From Pontibacter burrus (lineage in GTDB: Bacteria > Bacteroidota > Bacteroidia > Cytophagales > Hymenobacteraceae), in assembly GCF_010686685.1 (NCBI RefSeq), contig NZ_JAAGWD010000003.1, forward strand, positions 372,001 through 436,000: a DNA stretch of 64,000 nt, in the 5' to 3' direction. A model generated the notes under the pieces. It worked only from the letters and a program-made list of their open reading frames with translations, had not been told where the DNA came from and did no database searches. A program made the translations under genes and the position numbers. Below, piece by piece: positions 44,100-52,378 of the stretch; the stretch's first letter is position 1; each line of letters begins with the position of its first letter.

Positions 44100-44972
44100 C
44101 TATGCTGGAATAACTTTACGCCGCTTAAAAAATTGTCCGTGCGTTGGCGAAAACAGGAAGGCCAGTAAAAATGCGAGGCCTGTTATAGTTGCCATGGCAC
44201 CTGCAATAGAGCCATCGAGCCAGAAAGCCAGGTAATACCCAACTATAGACGTTACAATTCCGATCAGTACAGACAACACCAGCATCTTTTTAAAATTATC
44301 GGTAAGCAGGTAAGCTGTGGCCGGCGGGCCAACCAGAAATGCTACTACCAGAATAGCACCTACCGACTCAAACGAAGCAACTGTAGTCAGGGATACGGCC
44401 GTCATGAGCAGGTAATACCAAACCGATGTGGAAATGCCAATTGCCGCAGCATAAGCCGGATCGAAAGCCGTTAAAAACAGCTCCTTGTAGCCTAAAACGA
44501 TAACGGCAATGATCAGTAAGGTAACAAAACCTAAGGTCCAGATCGTGCGCGGGCCATAGCTCAGGTTGTTATCGGTAATCCAGAGATCCAATGGCACGTA
44601 GGCAATTTCGCCGTAAAGCACGCAATCCTGGTCCAGGTCTACCTGGCCTGCAAAAACGGAGATCAGAATAATGCCGATCGCAAAAAGCCAGGTAAACGTA
44701 ATGCCAATAGAAGCATCGGCCTGTACACGTGCATAGCGGTGAAAAAACTCGATCAGGAAGGTGGTGATCACGCCCAGCAAACCAGCACCAATGATCATAG
44801 GTAACGAATCGCGGGAGCCAGTGAACAAAAAGGCAATAACAATACCTGGCAACACGGCATGCGAAATGGCATCGCCCACCATGGCCATGCGACGGAGTAT
44901 CAGGTAACAACCCAGCAAACTACAGCAGGTTGCCACCAATGAGCCGGTTAATATGATCCAGAAAGCGTTCAA
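44100..44972 (-). CDS. Metal ABC transporter permease, TroD-like
   Basis: The product has 290 residues with about eight transmembrane helices, in the ABC-3 (zinc/manganese/iron) permease family. The cytoplasmic coupling motif region reads DAISHAVLPGIVIAF. It is the last of the Tro-type genes. The second permease lies upstream with a 102-base gap containing A/T-rich repeats. Manganese rather than zinc is suggested by the MntR-like regulator of the operon. Confidence 0.92.
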   Translation of the reverse strand: MNAFWIILTGSLVATCCSLLGCYLILRRMAMVGDAISHAVLPGIVIAFLFTGSRDSLPMIIGAGLLGVITTFLIEFFHRYARVQADASIGITFTWLFAIGIILISVFAGQVDLDQDCVLYGEIAYVPLDLWITDNNLSYGPRTIWTLGFVTLLIIAVIVLGYKELFLTAFDPAYAAAIGISTSVWYYLLMTAVSLTTVASFESVGAILVVAFLVGPPATAYLLTDNFKKMLVLSVLIGIVTSIVGYYLAFWLDGSIAGAMATITGLAFLLAFLFSPTHGQFFKRRKVIPA

Positions 44973-44977
44973 TTCTT

Positions 44978-45068
44978 AATTGCTAAATTGTTGGTTGTTA
45001 AATTGTTGTTTGCCGCTGTGTTATTACACCTTTCCATTCATAATTCTTAATTCATCATTCATAATTAA
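44978..45068. repeat. A/T-rich dispersed repeats (TTAAATTGTTG and AATTCATCATTC types)
   Basis: Between the two permease genes: AATTGCTAAATTGTTGGTTG, then TTAAATTGTTG, then CATTCATAATTC TTAATTC and ATCATTCATAATT. Both units recur elsewhere in the window (46365-46410, 48915-49006, 52091-52130, 52340-52378). Confidence 0.55.
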
Positions 45069-45074
45069 AAAGAA

Positions 45075-46358
45075 CTATGGGATTCGCGTCTGGTGTGGGT
45101 CCAGGGCAGGGTAATTGAGTTCTTCCATTAGTCGCTTCTCCAGTTCGGGGGTGATGATGTGTTCAATTGTTTCAGCATCTTCGTGTACATGGTCGCTGGC
45201 AAGTTGCAAGTACTGCGTTAAGTATAGTTCCCACAGGCGGTGCAGGCGCACTACCCGCTTGCCGCGCGCCTCGCCCTCAATAGTAAGCGACCAGCCGTCC
45301 GGGTGGCGTTGAATGTAGCCTTGCCGTTTCAGTTTTGCCAGCCCAGCAAGCGCCTGCCTTTTCGGGAAGTTGCGGCGCTCCAGTATTGATTCCAGGTTTC
45401 GGTTACTGAAGTAGTCTTCGTGTGCCTCGCCGAGCTGGTAAAGCAATTTCAGCAGGTTCTCTTCCAGTATCTGTGTTTTGTTTTTACGCTGTCTTAATAA
45501 GCGGGCTACCCAGCCGCGTTTTGGTGCCAATGCGAACGAGATAATAGCGATCATCGACACAATCAGCACGATCCAGGGGCCTGTTGGCATGGCAGGGGCG
45601 GTGTAAGAAACAAATGCTCCTGCAATACCCGAGAAAGCACCAATAAGCGCTGCCAATACCAGCATTACACCAAGCCGTTCAGTCCAGAAGCGTGCAGCTG
45701 CAGCCGGCGTTATCAGCATCGCTGCCATCAGTACTACTCCAACAGCCTGAATGCCCACTACTACTGCAAATACCGTAAGCGTAGTAAGTAACAGCTCTAG
45801 CGACCGTACCGGGAAGCCGATGCTTTTGGCGTAAACTTCATCAAAACAAAGCAGCTTTAGCTCTTTATAAAAAAGGATGGTGGTGATAAGCAAAACGATA
45901 GCTACGGCGCTGAATACGATCAGGTCTTCACCAACAAGTGAAGCTGCCTTGCCAAACAGGAACTTATCGAGGCCACTTTGCGCAGCATCGCCGGAATGTT
46001 GTATGGACGTTAGCAGCAAAATACCGATTCCAAAGAATACCGACAGCACCAGCCCGATAGCAGTATCTTCTTTTATGCGTGAGCGGGCTGTAATATAATC
46101 TATAGATACCAGCGAAAGCCAGCCTGTTACAAACGCACCTACCAATAAAATAAGCGGGTTTTTAGTGCCTGAAAGTATAAATGCCAGACACACCCCAGGC
46201 AAAACTGAATGGGCCACCGCATCGCCAACCAGCGCTCTTTTACGCAGCAATGTAAAGCAGCCCACCACCGCCGAACTGGCTGCTAACAGCACAGAGCCCA
46301 ACGTTACATACCGTATGTTGGCATCAACAAACGAAAAGAACTCCACAAAATCGTTCAT
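45075..46358 (-). CDS. Metal ABC transporter permease fused to a DtxR/MntR-like domain
   Basis: The product has 427 residues. Residues 1-270 are an ABC-3 permease with about eight helices (DAVAHSVLPGVCLAF is the coupling segment). After a basic linker (RLLRQRKNKTQ) residues about 285-355 look like a winged helix (QALAGLAKLKRQGYIQRH.DG) and 356-427 like the metal-binding dimerisation domain of DtxR proteins: HRLWELYL, then HVHEDAETIEH, then YPALDPH...IP. The ligands of MntR/DtxR (first His and Glu, second His, Glu, Glu, His) are kept, and Glu replaces the Cys of DtxR, as in manganese sensors. It could sense metal at the membrane and tune transport, or bind DNA while tethered. Confidence 0.9.
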   Translation of the reverse strand: MNDFVEFFSFVDANIRYVTLGSVLLAASSAVVGCFTLLRKRALVGDAVAHSVLPGVCLAFILSGTKNPLILLVGAFVTGWLSLVSIDYITARSRIKEDTAIGLVLSVFFGIGILLLTSIQHSGDAAQSGLDKFLFGKAASLVGEDLIVFSAVAIVLLITTILFYKELKLLCFDEVYAKSIGFPVRSLELLLTTLTVFAVVVGIQAVGVVLMAAMLITPAAAARFWTERLGVMLVLAALIGAFSGIAGAFVSYTAPAMPTGPWIVLIVSMIAIISFALAPKRGWVARLLRQRKNKTQILEENLLKLLYQLGEAHEDYFSNRNLESILERRNFPKRQALAGLAKLKRQGYIQRHPDGWSLTIEGEARGKRVVRLHRLWELYLTQYLQLASDHVHEDAETIEHIITPELEKRLMEELNYPALDPHQTRIP

Positions 46359-46364
46359 GCTATA

Positions 46365-46480
46365 GTTGTTGGTTGCTGGTTGTTATTTGTTAAATTGTTG
46401 ATGGTTAGAGGTTGAATTGTTATGTCTCCTGGCGTAAAAGACGCAACGTATTACGTCTCTACAATTCTAAAACTCCTAAA
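46365..46480. repeat. Intergenic repeats between metal-transport genes
   Basis: TTGTTGGTTGCTGGTTG and TTAAATTGTTGATGG repeats, followed by GTAAAAGACGCAACGTATTA and CGTCTCTAC (46430-46460), an imperfect inverted repeat (AGACG/CGTCT) of a type seen widely in bacteria, and a run of CTCCTAAA triplicates. Confidence 0.45.
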
Positions 46481-46502
46481 CTCCTAAACTAAAATCACCT
46501 TT

Positions 46503-47297
46503 CTAACTTCTTTTCTCTCTCACTGGGAATTCCTGTTTGCGGAGCAGGTCGCCCACTTTACTGAGCACAGTTAGCTTTCCGCCGTAAGTTTGTTCGAGTA
46601 GTTCCTGCGTAAGTACCTGTTCTGTCGGGCCGGATGCCACAAGACGCATGTTCAGTAAAATTACCCAGTCAAAATACTGGCTTGCCGATTGCAGGTCGTG
46701 GTGCACAACTATAACCGTTTTACCCTGCTCGCGCATTGTTCTTAATAGTTCTATAATGGCTGTTTCGGTGGCAATGTCTACGCCGGCAAAAGGCTCATCC
46801 ATAAAATAGATGTCGGCATTCTGGGCCAGTGCTCTTGCCAGAAATACACGCTGCTGTTGCCCACCCGATAGTTGTGAGATCTGGCGGTTTGCAAAAGCCT
46901 GCATGCCCACTTTTTCGAGCGCCTGCATGGCAGCGTCCTTATCAGCTTTGCGCGGCCGGTTAAACAAACCCAGGTTGCCATAACGCCCCATCAGCACTAC
47001 ATCAAATACCGAAGCCGGGAAGTCCCAGTCTACAGACTCGCGTTGTGGCACATAGGAAATGCGTTTACGCACCTGTTTTATCGGCTCATCGAAGATGCGA
47101 ACATACCCACTGCTTGCCGGCAACAGATCCATAATAGCTTTGATCAGGGTAGATTTTCCTGCCCCATTCGGACCAATAACACCAACCAGCGAGCCGGCGG
47201 GCAAGGTTAGGTCAATGCCCCAAAGCACTGGCTTCCGCTCATAACTAACAGTTAGGTCGTGCACTTCTACTACCGGATGTTCTACATGAAGTATCAT
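46503..47297 (-). CDS. Metal ABC transporter ATP-binding protein, TroB-like
   Basis: The product has 264 residues: Walker A GPNGAGKST, Q-loop, signature LSGGQQQRV, Walker B YFMDEPFAG and switch HHDL. It fits the TroB/MntB-type ATPases of manganese/zinc importers. It starts 12 bases after the TroA-like gene, so the two are cotranscribed. Confidence 0.94.
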   Translation of the reverse strand: MILHVEHPVVEVHDLTVSYERKPVLWGIDLTLPAGSLVGVIGPNGAGKSTLIKAIMDLLPASSGYVRIFDEPIKQVRKRISYVPQRESVDWDFPASVFDVVLMGRYGNLGLFNRPRKADKDAAMQALEKVGMQAFANRQISQLSGGQQQRVFLARALAQNADIYFMDEPFAGVDIATETAIIELLRTMREQGKTVIVVHHDLQSASQYFDWVILLNMRLVASGPTEQVLTQELLEQTYGGKLTVLSKVGDLLRKQEFPVREKRS

Positions 47298-47309
47298 GGG
47301 GTAATTATT

Positions 47310-48245
47310 TTATTTTAAAGCCGATACAATGTTGTTTACGTTATACTCAACCATGCCAATATAAGTGCCTTCCGGTGTGCCTGCTTTGCCCAGCGCATCA
47401 GAGTAAAGAGTGCCGCCAATGCGTACTTCATGGCCTTTTTGCTTGCTGCCTATTACAACTGCTTCGATAGCTTTCGGCGATACTGATGATTCTACAAACA
47501 CTGCTTTTATCTTACGGTCAACTATAAAGTTTACCAGCCGCGACACATCCTGCAACCCGAACTCCGACACAGTTGAGATGCCCTGTAAACCGCGCACTTC
47601 TATTCCGTAAGCCTTACCGAAATAGCCAAAAGCATCGTGTGCCGTGATCAGGATGCGTTGTTGTTCAGGGATAGATGCAATGGCTTGTTTGGTGCTGGCA
47701 TGGAGTTGTCCCAGTTTGCCCAGGTAAGTCTGTGCATTTCGGGCGTATAGTTCAGCGTTTTTCGGGTCCTTCTTTTGGAGCTCAGCAGCAACGTGCTGTA
47801 CCACCAATTGCCATAGTTGCACATCAAACCAAATATGCGGGTCGTGGCTGTCGGCGAAGGCCTGAGAGCGTAGCAGTTGCTGCTCCGGTATGCTTGCACT
47901 ACCTGTTATTACAGTTTTAAAGCGATCGAGCTTGCCGAGTACTTCCCCCATTTTACCTTCCAGGTGCAGGCCATTGTAAACTATAGCGTCGGCATCGGTC
48001 AGTTTCTGCAGGTCGCCTTGTGTGGCCTTGTACAGGTGCGGGTCTACACCGCTACCCATAATCGCATCAACAGTAGCAGCATTACCAACTATGTTCTTTA
48101 CCGCATCGCCCAGTATCCCCGTAGTAGTTACCACATACATTTTCTTGCCTTCGGGCACAGGACCTTTGTCTATAGTTTGAGCACAGCCAAAACACAGCAG
48201 GCACAGCAACAGTAAGGTCAGGAGGGAGGTACGGTACGCGTTCAT
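47310..48245 (-). CDS. Metal-binding lipoprotein of the ABC importer, TroA/MntA-like
   Basis: The product has 311 residues and is a lipoprotein (LLCLLCFGC). It belongs to the cluster A-I solute-binding proteins. Likely metal ligands: His in VDPHLYK, His in DSHDPHIWFD, His or Asp in ITAHDAFGYF, and Asp in LYSDALG, the order seen in TroA. There is no His-rich loop of the ZnuA type, favouring manganese (or manganese/iron) over zinc. It is encoded seven bases downstream of the MntR gene. Confidence 0.94.
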   Translation of the reverse strand: MNAYRTSLLTLLLLCLLCFGCAQTIDKGPVPEGKKMYVVTTTGILGDAVKNIVGNAATVDAIMGSGVDPHLYKATQGDLQKLTDADAIVYNGLHLEGKMGEVLGKLDRFKTVITGSASIPEQQLLRSQAFADSHDPHIWFDVQLWQLVVQHVAAELQKKDPKNAELYARNAQTYLGKLGQLHASTKQAIASIPEQQRILITAHDAFGYFGKAYGIEVRGLQGISTVSEFGLQDVSRLVNFIVDRKIKAVFVESSVSPKAIEAVVIGSKQKGHEVRIGGTLYSDALGKAGTPEGTYIGMVEYNVNNIVSALK

Positions 48246-48252
48246 AAAAATG

Positions 48253-48909
48253 CTAAGCAGACAGGAAAATGTTTCGCGCTACTTCGCTGGATACTACCAG
48301 GTCTTTTTTGTTTTCTATGTTGATCTCCAGGGAACTATCGTAAGGGATCTTATCTATTACTTTAATTTTAGCTCCCAGAAAAATGCCCATCTTATCGAGG
48401 TACTGCAGGAACAAAGGTTGCGAGTCATTAACGCCCACTACCACCCCCGAATCCTGCACTTCCATCTCGGCCAGCAACTTCTGCGGCTTCAGTTTCAGTT
48501 TGCCGTCTTCAGACGGAATCGGATCTCCATGCGGATCGAACTGCGGGTAACCCAGGAACTCATCTAAGCGGCGGGTGAGCAGCTCGGAGCTTACGTGCTC
48601 CAGTTCTTCAGCCACTTCGTGCACTTCGTCCCAGTTAAACTTCAGCTTATCCACCAGAAACACTTCCCAAAGTCTGTGCTTGCGAATTACCTGCAGTGCA
48701 ACGCGCTCTCCGGCATCCGTCAGCGATACGCCCTTGTACTTCACGTAATCTACAAGCCCTTTGGCGCTAAGCTTGCGCAGCATATCGGTTACCGAAGCAG
48801 CCTTTGTTTCCAGCGCATCGGCAATGGCATTGGTGTTTACGCCATCCCGCCCATTCGATAACTTATAGATCGCCTTTATGTAATTCTCTTCTGTAAAGCT
48901 GTGGCTCAT
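48253..48909 (-). CDS. MntR/DtxR family metal-dependent transcriptional regulator
   Basis: The product has 218 residues: winged helix (about 1-65; ADALETKAASVTDMLRKLSAKG as the recognition region), dimerisation and metal-binding domain (about 66-140; HRLWEVFL and EVHEVAEELEH), and a C-terminal FeoA-like SH3 domain (about 150-218). The ligand set matches MntR-type sensors, with Glu where DtxR has Cys. It is the first gene of the operon and would repress it when metal is plentiful. The dimerisation motifs are strikingly like those in the fused permease two genes on. Confidence 0.93.
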   Translation of the reverse strand: MSHSFTEENYIKAIYKLSNGRDGVNTNAIADALETKAASVTDMLRKLSAKGLVDYVKYKGVSLTDAGERVALQVIRKHRLWEVFLVDKLKFNWDEVHEVAEELEHVSSELLTRRLDEFLGYPQFDPHGDPIPSEDGKLKLKPQKLLAEMEVQDSGVVVGVNDSQPLFLQYLDKMGIFLGAKIKVIDKIPYDSSLEINIENKKDLVVSSEVARNIFLSA

Positions 48910-48914
48910 TTTGA

Positions 48915-49006
48915 GTAATTATGAATTATGAATTATAAATTATGAATGAGAAACGCCAAGTCTCCACTCTCACAATTCATAATTCATAATTCAGCATTCA
49001 TAATTC
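48915..49006. repeat. Inverted A/T-rich repeat upstream of the MntR gene
   Basis: AATTATGAATTATGAATT (48915 on) and AATTCATAATTCATAATTC (48974 on) are complementary and face each other across about 40 bases, so the transcript or DNA could form a long A/T stem. It lies where the operon promoter should be and may be a mobile repeat, an operator, or both. Confidence 0.5.
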
Positions 49007-49013
49007 TTTAAAC

Positions 49014-50012
49014 CTACCAACGGATAAGCGCAGATGCCCAGGTGAAGCCGCTGCCGAACGCTGCCATACAAACCAGGTCACCTTCTTTAATGCGGCCTTC
49101 CTGTACGGCTTCGCTCAGCGCGAGTGGTACCGAGGCTGCTGTTGTGTTACCATACTTATGGATGTTGCTCATTACCTTGTCCGGCGATAGTCCCATTTTT
49201 TGCTGTATGTAAGACGTGATGCGCAGGTTGGCCTGGTGAGGTATAAGCATATCTATATCAGATGCTTTATAGCCGTTCTTGTTAAGTGCTTCTTCAATCA
49301 CTTCCGGAAAGCGGGTAACCGCATGCTTAAACACCATGTTACCATTCATGTAAGGGAAGATGGTTCCCTCATCGATCATCTGGTGCGTCAGGCGGTCTTT
49401 CTTTTTGCTACCTGGGTCTATAGTTGCCAGTTCTTCAGCAAACTCTCCATCGGCATGCAGGTGTGTGCTAAGTATGCCTTTGTCTGTGCTCTCAGAAGGA
49501 GTAAGGACTACAGCGCCTGCGCCATCCCCAAAAATAACCGATACGTTACGCCCACGTGTAGAGAAGTCCAGACCGCTGGAATGAATCTCTGAGCCAACTA
49601 CAAGCACATTGTTGTACATGCCGGTTTTGATGAACTGGTCGCCAACTGATAGGGCATACACGAAGCCGGAGCACTGGTTACGCACATCCAGGGCAGGAAT
49701 TTCTTTTAGGCCCAGTTCACGCTGCAACAACACACCCGAACCCGGGAACACATAATCAGGGCTAAGCGTAGCGAAGATGATCATGTCGAGGTCAGAAGCC
49801 TCCAGGCCGGCGTTTTTTAGGGCCATACGGGCTGCGTTTGCTCCCATGTTGGCAGTAGTGTCGGTTCCTTCAGTAAAGTAGCGACGCTCCACTATCCCTG
49901 TGCGCTCACGGATCCATTCATCCGAAGTATCCATTATCTGCTCCAGGTCTTTATTGGTAACCACTTTTTCAGGTACATAATGGCCAACGCCAGCTATTTT
50001 TGAATTGCGCAT
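49014..50012 (-). CDS. fabH: Beta-ketoacyl-ACP synthase III
   Basis: The product has 332 residues. Catalytic Cys in RNQCSGFVYAL, His in IPHQANLRI, Asn in KYGNTTAASVP; C-terminal LVCMAAFGSGFTWASAL. It begins fatty acid chains by joining acetyl-CoA (or a branched starter) to malonyl-ACP. No plsX, rpmF or fab cluster adjoins it, so this is probably one of several fabH copies. The branched starter preference common in this phylum would suit the isobutyryl-CoA chemistry of icmF, an inference. Confidence 0.94.
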   Translation of the reverse strand: MRNSKIAGVGHYVPEKVVTNKDLEQIMDTSDEWIRERTGIVERRYFTEGTDTTANMGANAARMALKNAGLEASDLDMIIFATLSPDYVFPGSGVLLQRELGLKEIPALDVRNQCSGFVYALSVGDQFIKTGMYNNVLVVGSEIHSSGLDFSTRGRNVSVIFGDGAGAVVLTPSESTDKGILSTHLHADGEFAEELATIDPGSKKKDRLTHQMIDEGTIFPYMNGNMVFKHAVTRFPEVIEEALNKNGYKASDIDMLIPHQANLRITSYIQQKMGLSPDKVMSNIHKYGNTTAASVPLALSEAVQEGRIKEGDLVCMAAFGSGFTWASALIRW

Positions 50013-50031
50013 AGTTATAGTTGTTAATGTT

Positions 50032-50039
50032 CAAATATA
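50032..50039 (-). promoter_or_regulatory. -7 promoter element of fabH (TATATTTG on the minus strand)
   Basis: TATATTTG fits TAnnTTTG exactly and lies 20 bases before the fabH start. No clear -33 TTG at the right distance. Confidence 0.45.
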
Positions 50040-50088
50040 CTGTTTATTTTTAAATTTAGATTCGTCTAAAAATATTTTTCTCTGGTTT

Positions 50089-51228
50089 TTATAGTTGGTT
50101 TTGCTGTAAAACCTGGCTTGTGATCGTTAAAAGCTTCCGTTCTTCAGTATCCCAGAATACGTTTTTAGGTATTCCGTTTGTGTAAAAAGAACTGTTGTAA
50201 ATATCTGGTTCTATGGTTTCTGTAGTTGTGTTGTTAAAGTTTATGCTTAAGCCTGAATTGTTTGCTGTCAGGATGTCATCCCATAGTTTGTTGTGCTGCA
50301 TCAGTACTGGTAAGCCATATGCCATATACTCGTATAGTTTGGTAGGGATGCATCGGCAAGTACTCTCGTTAGGCTGATACGGCAGCAAGCCCAAATCGTG
50401 TGTTGTGATGGCTTTTAATATCTCTGGATGCGGTACCAGCTTGTCGCCGCCGATTAAGGTAATGTAAGGTTTGTCAGCTATAGTTTGCTTTAGCTTTTGC
50501 AGGGTTGGCTTGTGGGCACAATACCCGATAATTGTTAAGGTTACCTGCGCGTTAAGCTTATGCCAGTTATTAGCCAGTTCCACCGCTTCAAAAATGCCAT
50601 AGATGCCCGAGATGGTGCCCGAGTAGAGCAGCTTCAAAGGTCCGGGTTTTAAGTTCACCGGCGTAGGCCTTGGCTTATAGTTCGGGGCTGGTTTATACTT
50701 GTTTTCAACTATAGTATACCGATCATCTATAAAAGGTAACTCTTTTACATAACTCTGCTCAGCCAAAAAGAAGTGTGCTATAGTTGATGCAGTCAGGTTT
50801 TCAATCGTCCGTACGCCTTTTGCTAACAAGTTTTTCAGGATAGGGTTGTAAGTATCCTGCGCGGTAAGGTTTAATCTATAGTTTTCCTGCACATCATAGA
50901 TCAGTTTGCAACTATGGTTTTTGCAATACAGCCACGAAAGCAAGAGTAGCTCATGTGTGCAAACTATAAGCAGGTCTGGCTTAACCGTTTTGAGTAGCTG
51001 CCAGTACTTTTGCTGCGCTATAAACCTGCCATTGCTCAGTCTTTTAAAGGAAAAGATCGGGTGGAAGTGAAGGTTATTTGGAGCCTCTGCAGGAAGAGGG
51101 GCTGTGAAGCCTGCAACATGCACCTGCACCTCCGGTAACTTGCACAGCGATAGCCCCAACTTCCCGTACATACGGGTGTCGTTCACGGGTTTTAGCAGCG
51201 AAGCCAGCAGAATTCTCTTTTCAGACAT
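50089..51228 (-). CDS. Glycosyltransferase, GT4-like (group 1)
   Basis: The product has 379 residues in a GT-B fold. The C-terminal half has PLKLLYSGTISGIYGIFEAVEL, ITLIGGDKLVPHPEILKAITTHDLGLLPYQPNE and PTKLYEYMAYGLPVLMQH, typical of group 1 enzymes. It would move a sugar from a nucleotide-sugar donor to a lipid, wall polymer or other acceptor. No polysaccharide cluster surrounds it, so the acceptor is unknown. Divergent from dapD. Confidence 0.88.
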   Translation of the reverse strand: MSEKRILLASLLKPVNDTRMYGKLGLSLCKLPEVQVHVAGFTAPLPAEAPNNLHFHPIFSFKRLSNGRFIAQQKYWQLLKTVKPDLLIVCTHELLLLSWLYCKNHSCKLIYDVQENYRLNLTAQDTYNPILKNLLAKGVRTIENLTASTIAHFFLAEQSYVKELPFIDDRYTIVENKYKPAPNYKPRPTPVNLKPGPLKLLYSGTISGIYGIFEAVELANNWHKLNAQVTLTIIGYCAHKPTLQKLKQTIADKPYITLIGGDKLVPHPEILKAITTHDLGLLPYQPNESTCRCIPTKLYEYMAYGLPVLMQHNKLWDDILTANNSGLSINFNNTTTETIEPDIYNSSFYTNGIPKNVFWDTEERKLLTITSQVLQQNQL

Positions 51229-51241
51229 CGGTTAAATTTAA

Positions 51242-51249
51242 TACTTTTA
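51242..51249 (+). promoter_or_regulatory. Candidate -7 element (TACTTTTA) of dapD
   Basis: TACTTTTA fits the consensus except for the final base and lies 29 bases before the dapD ATG. It is identical to the element before the first gene of the window. Confidence 0.4.
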
Positions 51250-51278
51250 CGCATTATTCAACATCAACTATATTATAG

Positions 51279-52091
51279 ATGGCGCTTCAGACGATAATAG
51301 AACAGGCCTGGGAAAACAGAGACCTGCTAAAAGAACAGGCTACTGTAGATGCAGTACGCGCTGTAATAGAAGAACTTGACAAAGGCCGCCTGCGCGTAGC
51401 AGAGCCAAATGGCGACGAGTGGAAGGTGAATGAGTGGGTAAAGAAAGCCGTGCTGATGTACTTCCCGATTCAGGCCATGAAAACCATAGAAGTAGGTCCT
51501 TTTGAATTTCACGATAAGATTGCGCTTAAAACCAACTATGCAGCACAGGGCGTGCGTGTAGTGCCTCATGCTATTGCGCGTTATGGCTCGTTCCTGGAGA
51601 AGGGGGTTATCATGATGCCATCATACGTGAACATTGGCGCTTATGTAGGCGAAGGAACGATGGTAGATACCTGGGCAACAGTTGGTAGCTGCGCGCAGGT
51701 AGGCAAAAACGTGCACCTGAGTGGTGGCGTTGGTCTGGGTGGTGTACTGGAGCCTGTTCAGGCTGCCCCGGTTATCATCGAAGACAATGCCTTTATCGGC
51801 TCAAGAAGTATCCTGGTGGAAGGTTGCCGCATTGGCCGCGAGGCTGTGATTGGTGCCGGTGTCACGATAACTGGTAGCTCCAAGATCATCGACGTAACAG
51901 GCAGCGAGCCGAAAGAATACAAAGGCTATGTGCCGCCACGTTCGGTTGTAATTCCTGGTTCTTACACCAAAAAATTCCCGGCAGGCGATTTCCAGGTGCC
52001 TTGCGCCCTGATCATCGGCCAGCGTAAAGAAAGCACTGACCTGAAAACTTCACTGAACGACGCGCTGCGCGAAAATGCGGTAGCGGTTTAA
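51279..52091 (+). CDS. dapD: Tetrahydrodipicolinate N-succinyltransferase
   Basis: The product has 270 residues: an N-terminal helical domain, then left-handed beta-helix hexapeptide repeats (about 100-240; MMPSYVNIGAYVGEGTMVDTW, GGVGLGGVLEP, VEGCRIGREAVIGAGVTITG). The size and motifs match DapD of the succinylase branch of lysine and meso-diaminopimelate synthesis. Other dap genes are not here. A 22-base-pair terminator follows. Confidence 0.96.
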   Translation: MALQTIIEQAWENRDLLKEQATVDAVRAVIEELDKGRLRVAEPNGDEWKVNEWVKKAVLMYFPIQAMKTIEVGPFEFHDKIALKTNYAAQGVRVVPHAIARYGSFLEKGVIMMPSYVNIGAYVGEGTMVDTWATVGSCAQVGKNVHLSGGVGLGGVLEPVQAAPVIIEDNAFIGSRSILVEGCRIGREAVIGAGVTITGSSKIIDVTGSEPKEYKGYVPPRSVVIPGSYTKKFPAGDFQVPCALIIGQRKESTDLKTSLNDALRENAVAV

Positions 52092-52141
52092 TTGTTAATT
52101 GTTGAGTGGTTAAATTGTTGACCTGAATTCATAATAGTAAT

Positions 52142-52198
52142 CAACTATAAACATAAGAGCCTTTGCCTGAGTGGTGAAGGCTCTTATGTTTATAGTTG
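52142..52198 (+). terminator. Terminator of dapD with a 22-base-pair perfect stem
   Basis: Arms 52142-52163 and 52177-52198 are perfectly complementary around a 13-base loop; the outer ends are CAACTATAAA and TTTATAGTTG, that is, the dispersed palindrome's halves. The stem is far longer than a terminator needs. Confidence 0.85.
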
Positions 52199-52282
52199 GT
52201 TTAAAGATATTATAATAAAGGTCAATACACATCATCCTGCCAATCCTTAAATCCTGAAAATCCTGCTTCAGATAAACAATAA

Positions 52283-52311
52283 AGCCGCTGCAAGTTTACC
52301 CTGCAGCGGCT
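52283..52311 (-). terminator. Terminator of the 3-hydroxyacyl-CoA dehydrogenase gene
   Basis: AGCCGCTGCA and TGCAGCGGCT form a perfect ten-base-pair stem with a nine-base loop; the A run before it is the T tract on the minus strand. An exact AACTATAGTT follows directly. Confidence 0.75.
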
Positions 52312-52378
52312 CTAACTATAGTTTAAATTCTGCGACAGTTAAATCACTCAACAATTTAACCATCCAGCCATTTAACAA

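Noticed and set aside
48915..49006. Repeat array that might be a CRISPR
   Set aside because: Units are short, adjacent and variable, without unique spacers of constant length, and no cas gene is near.
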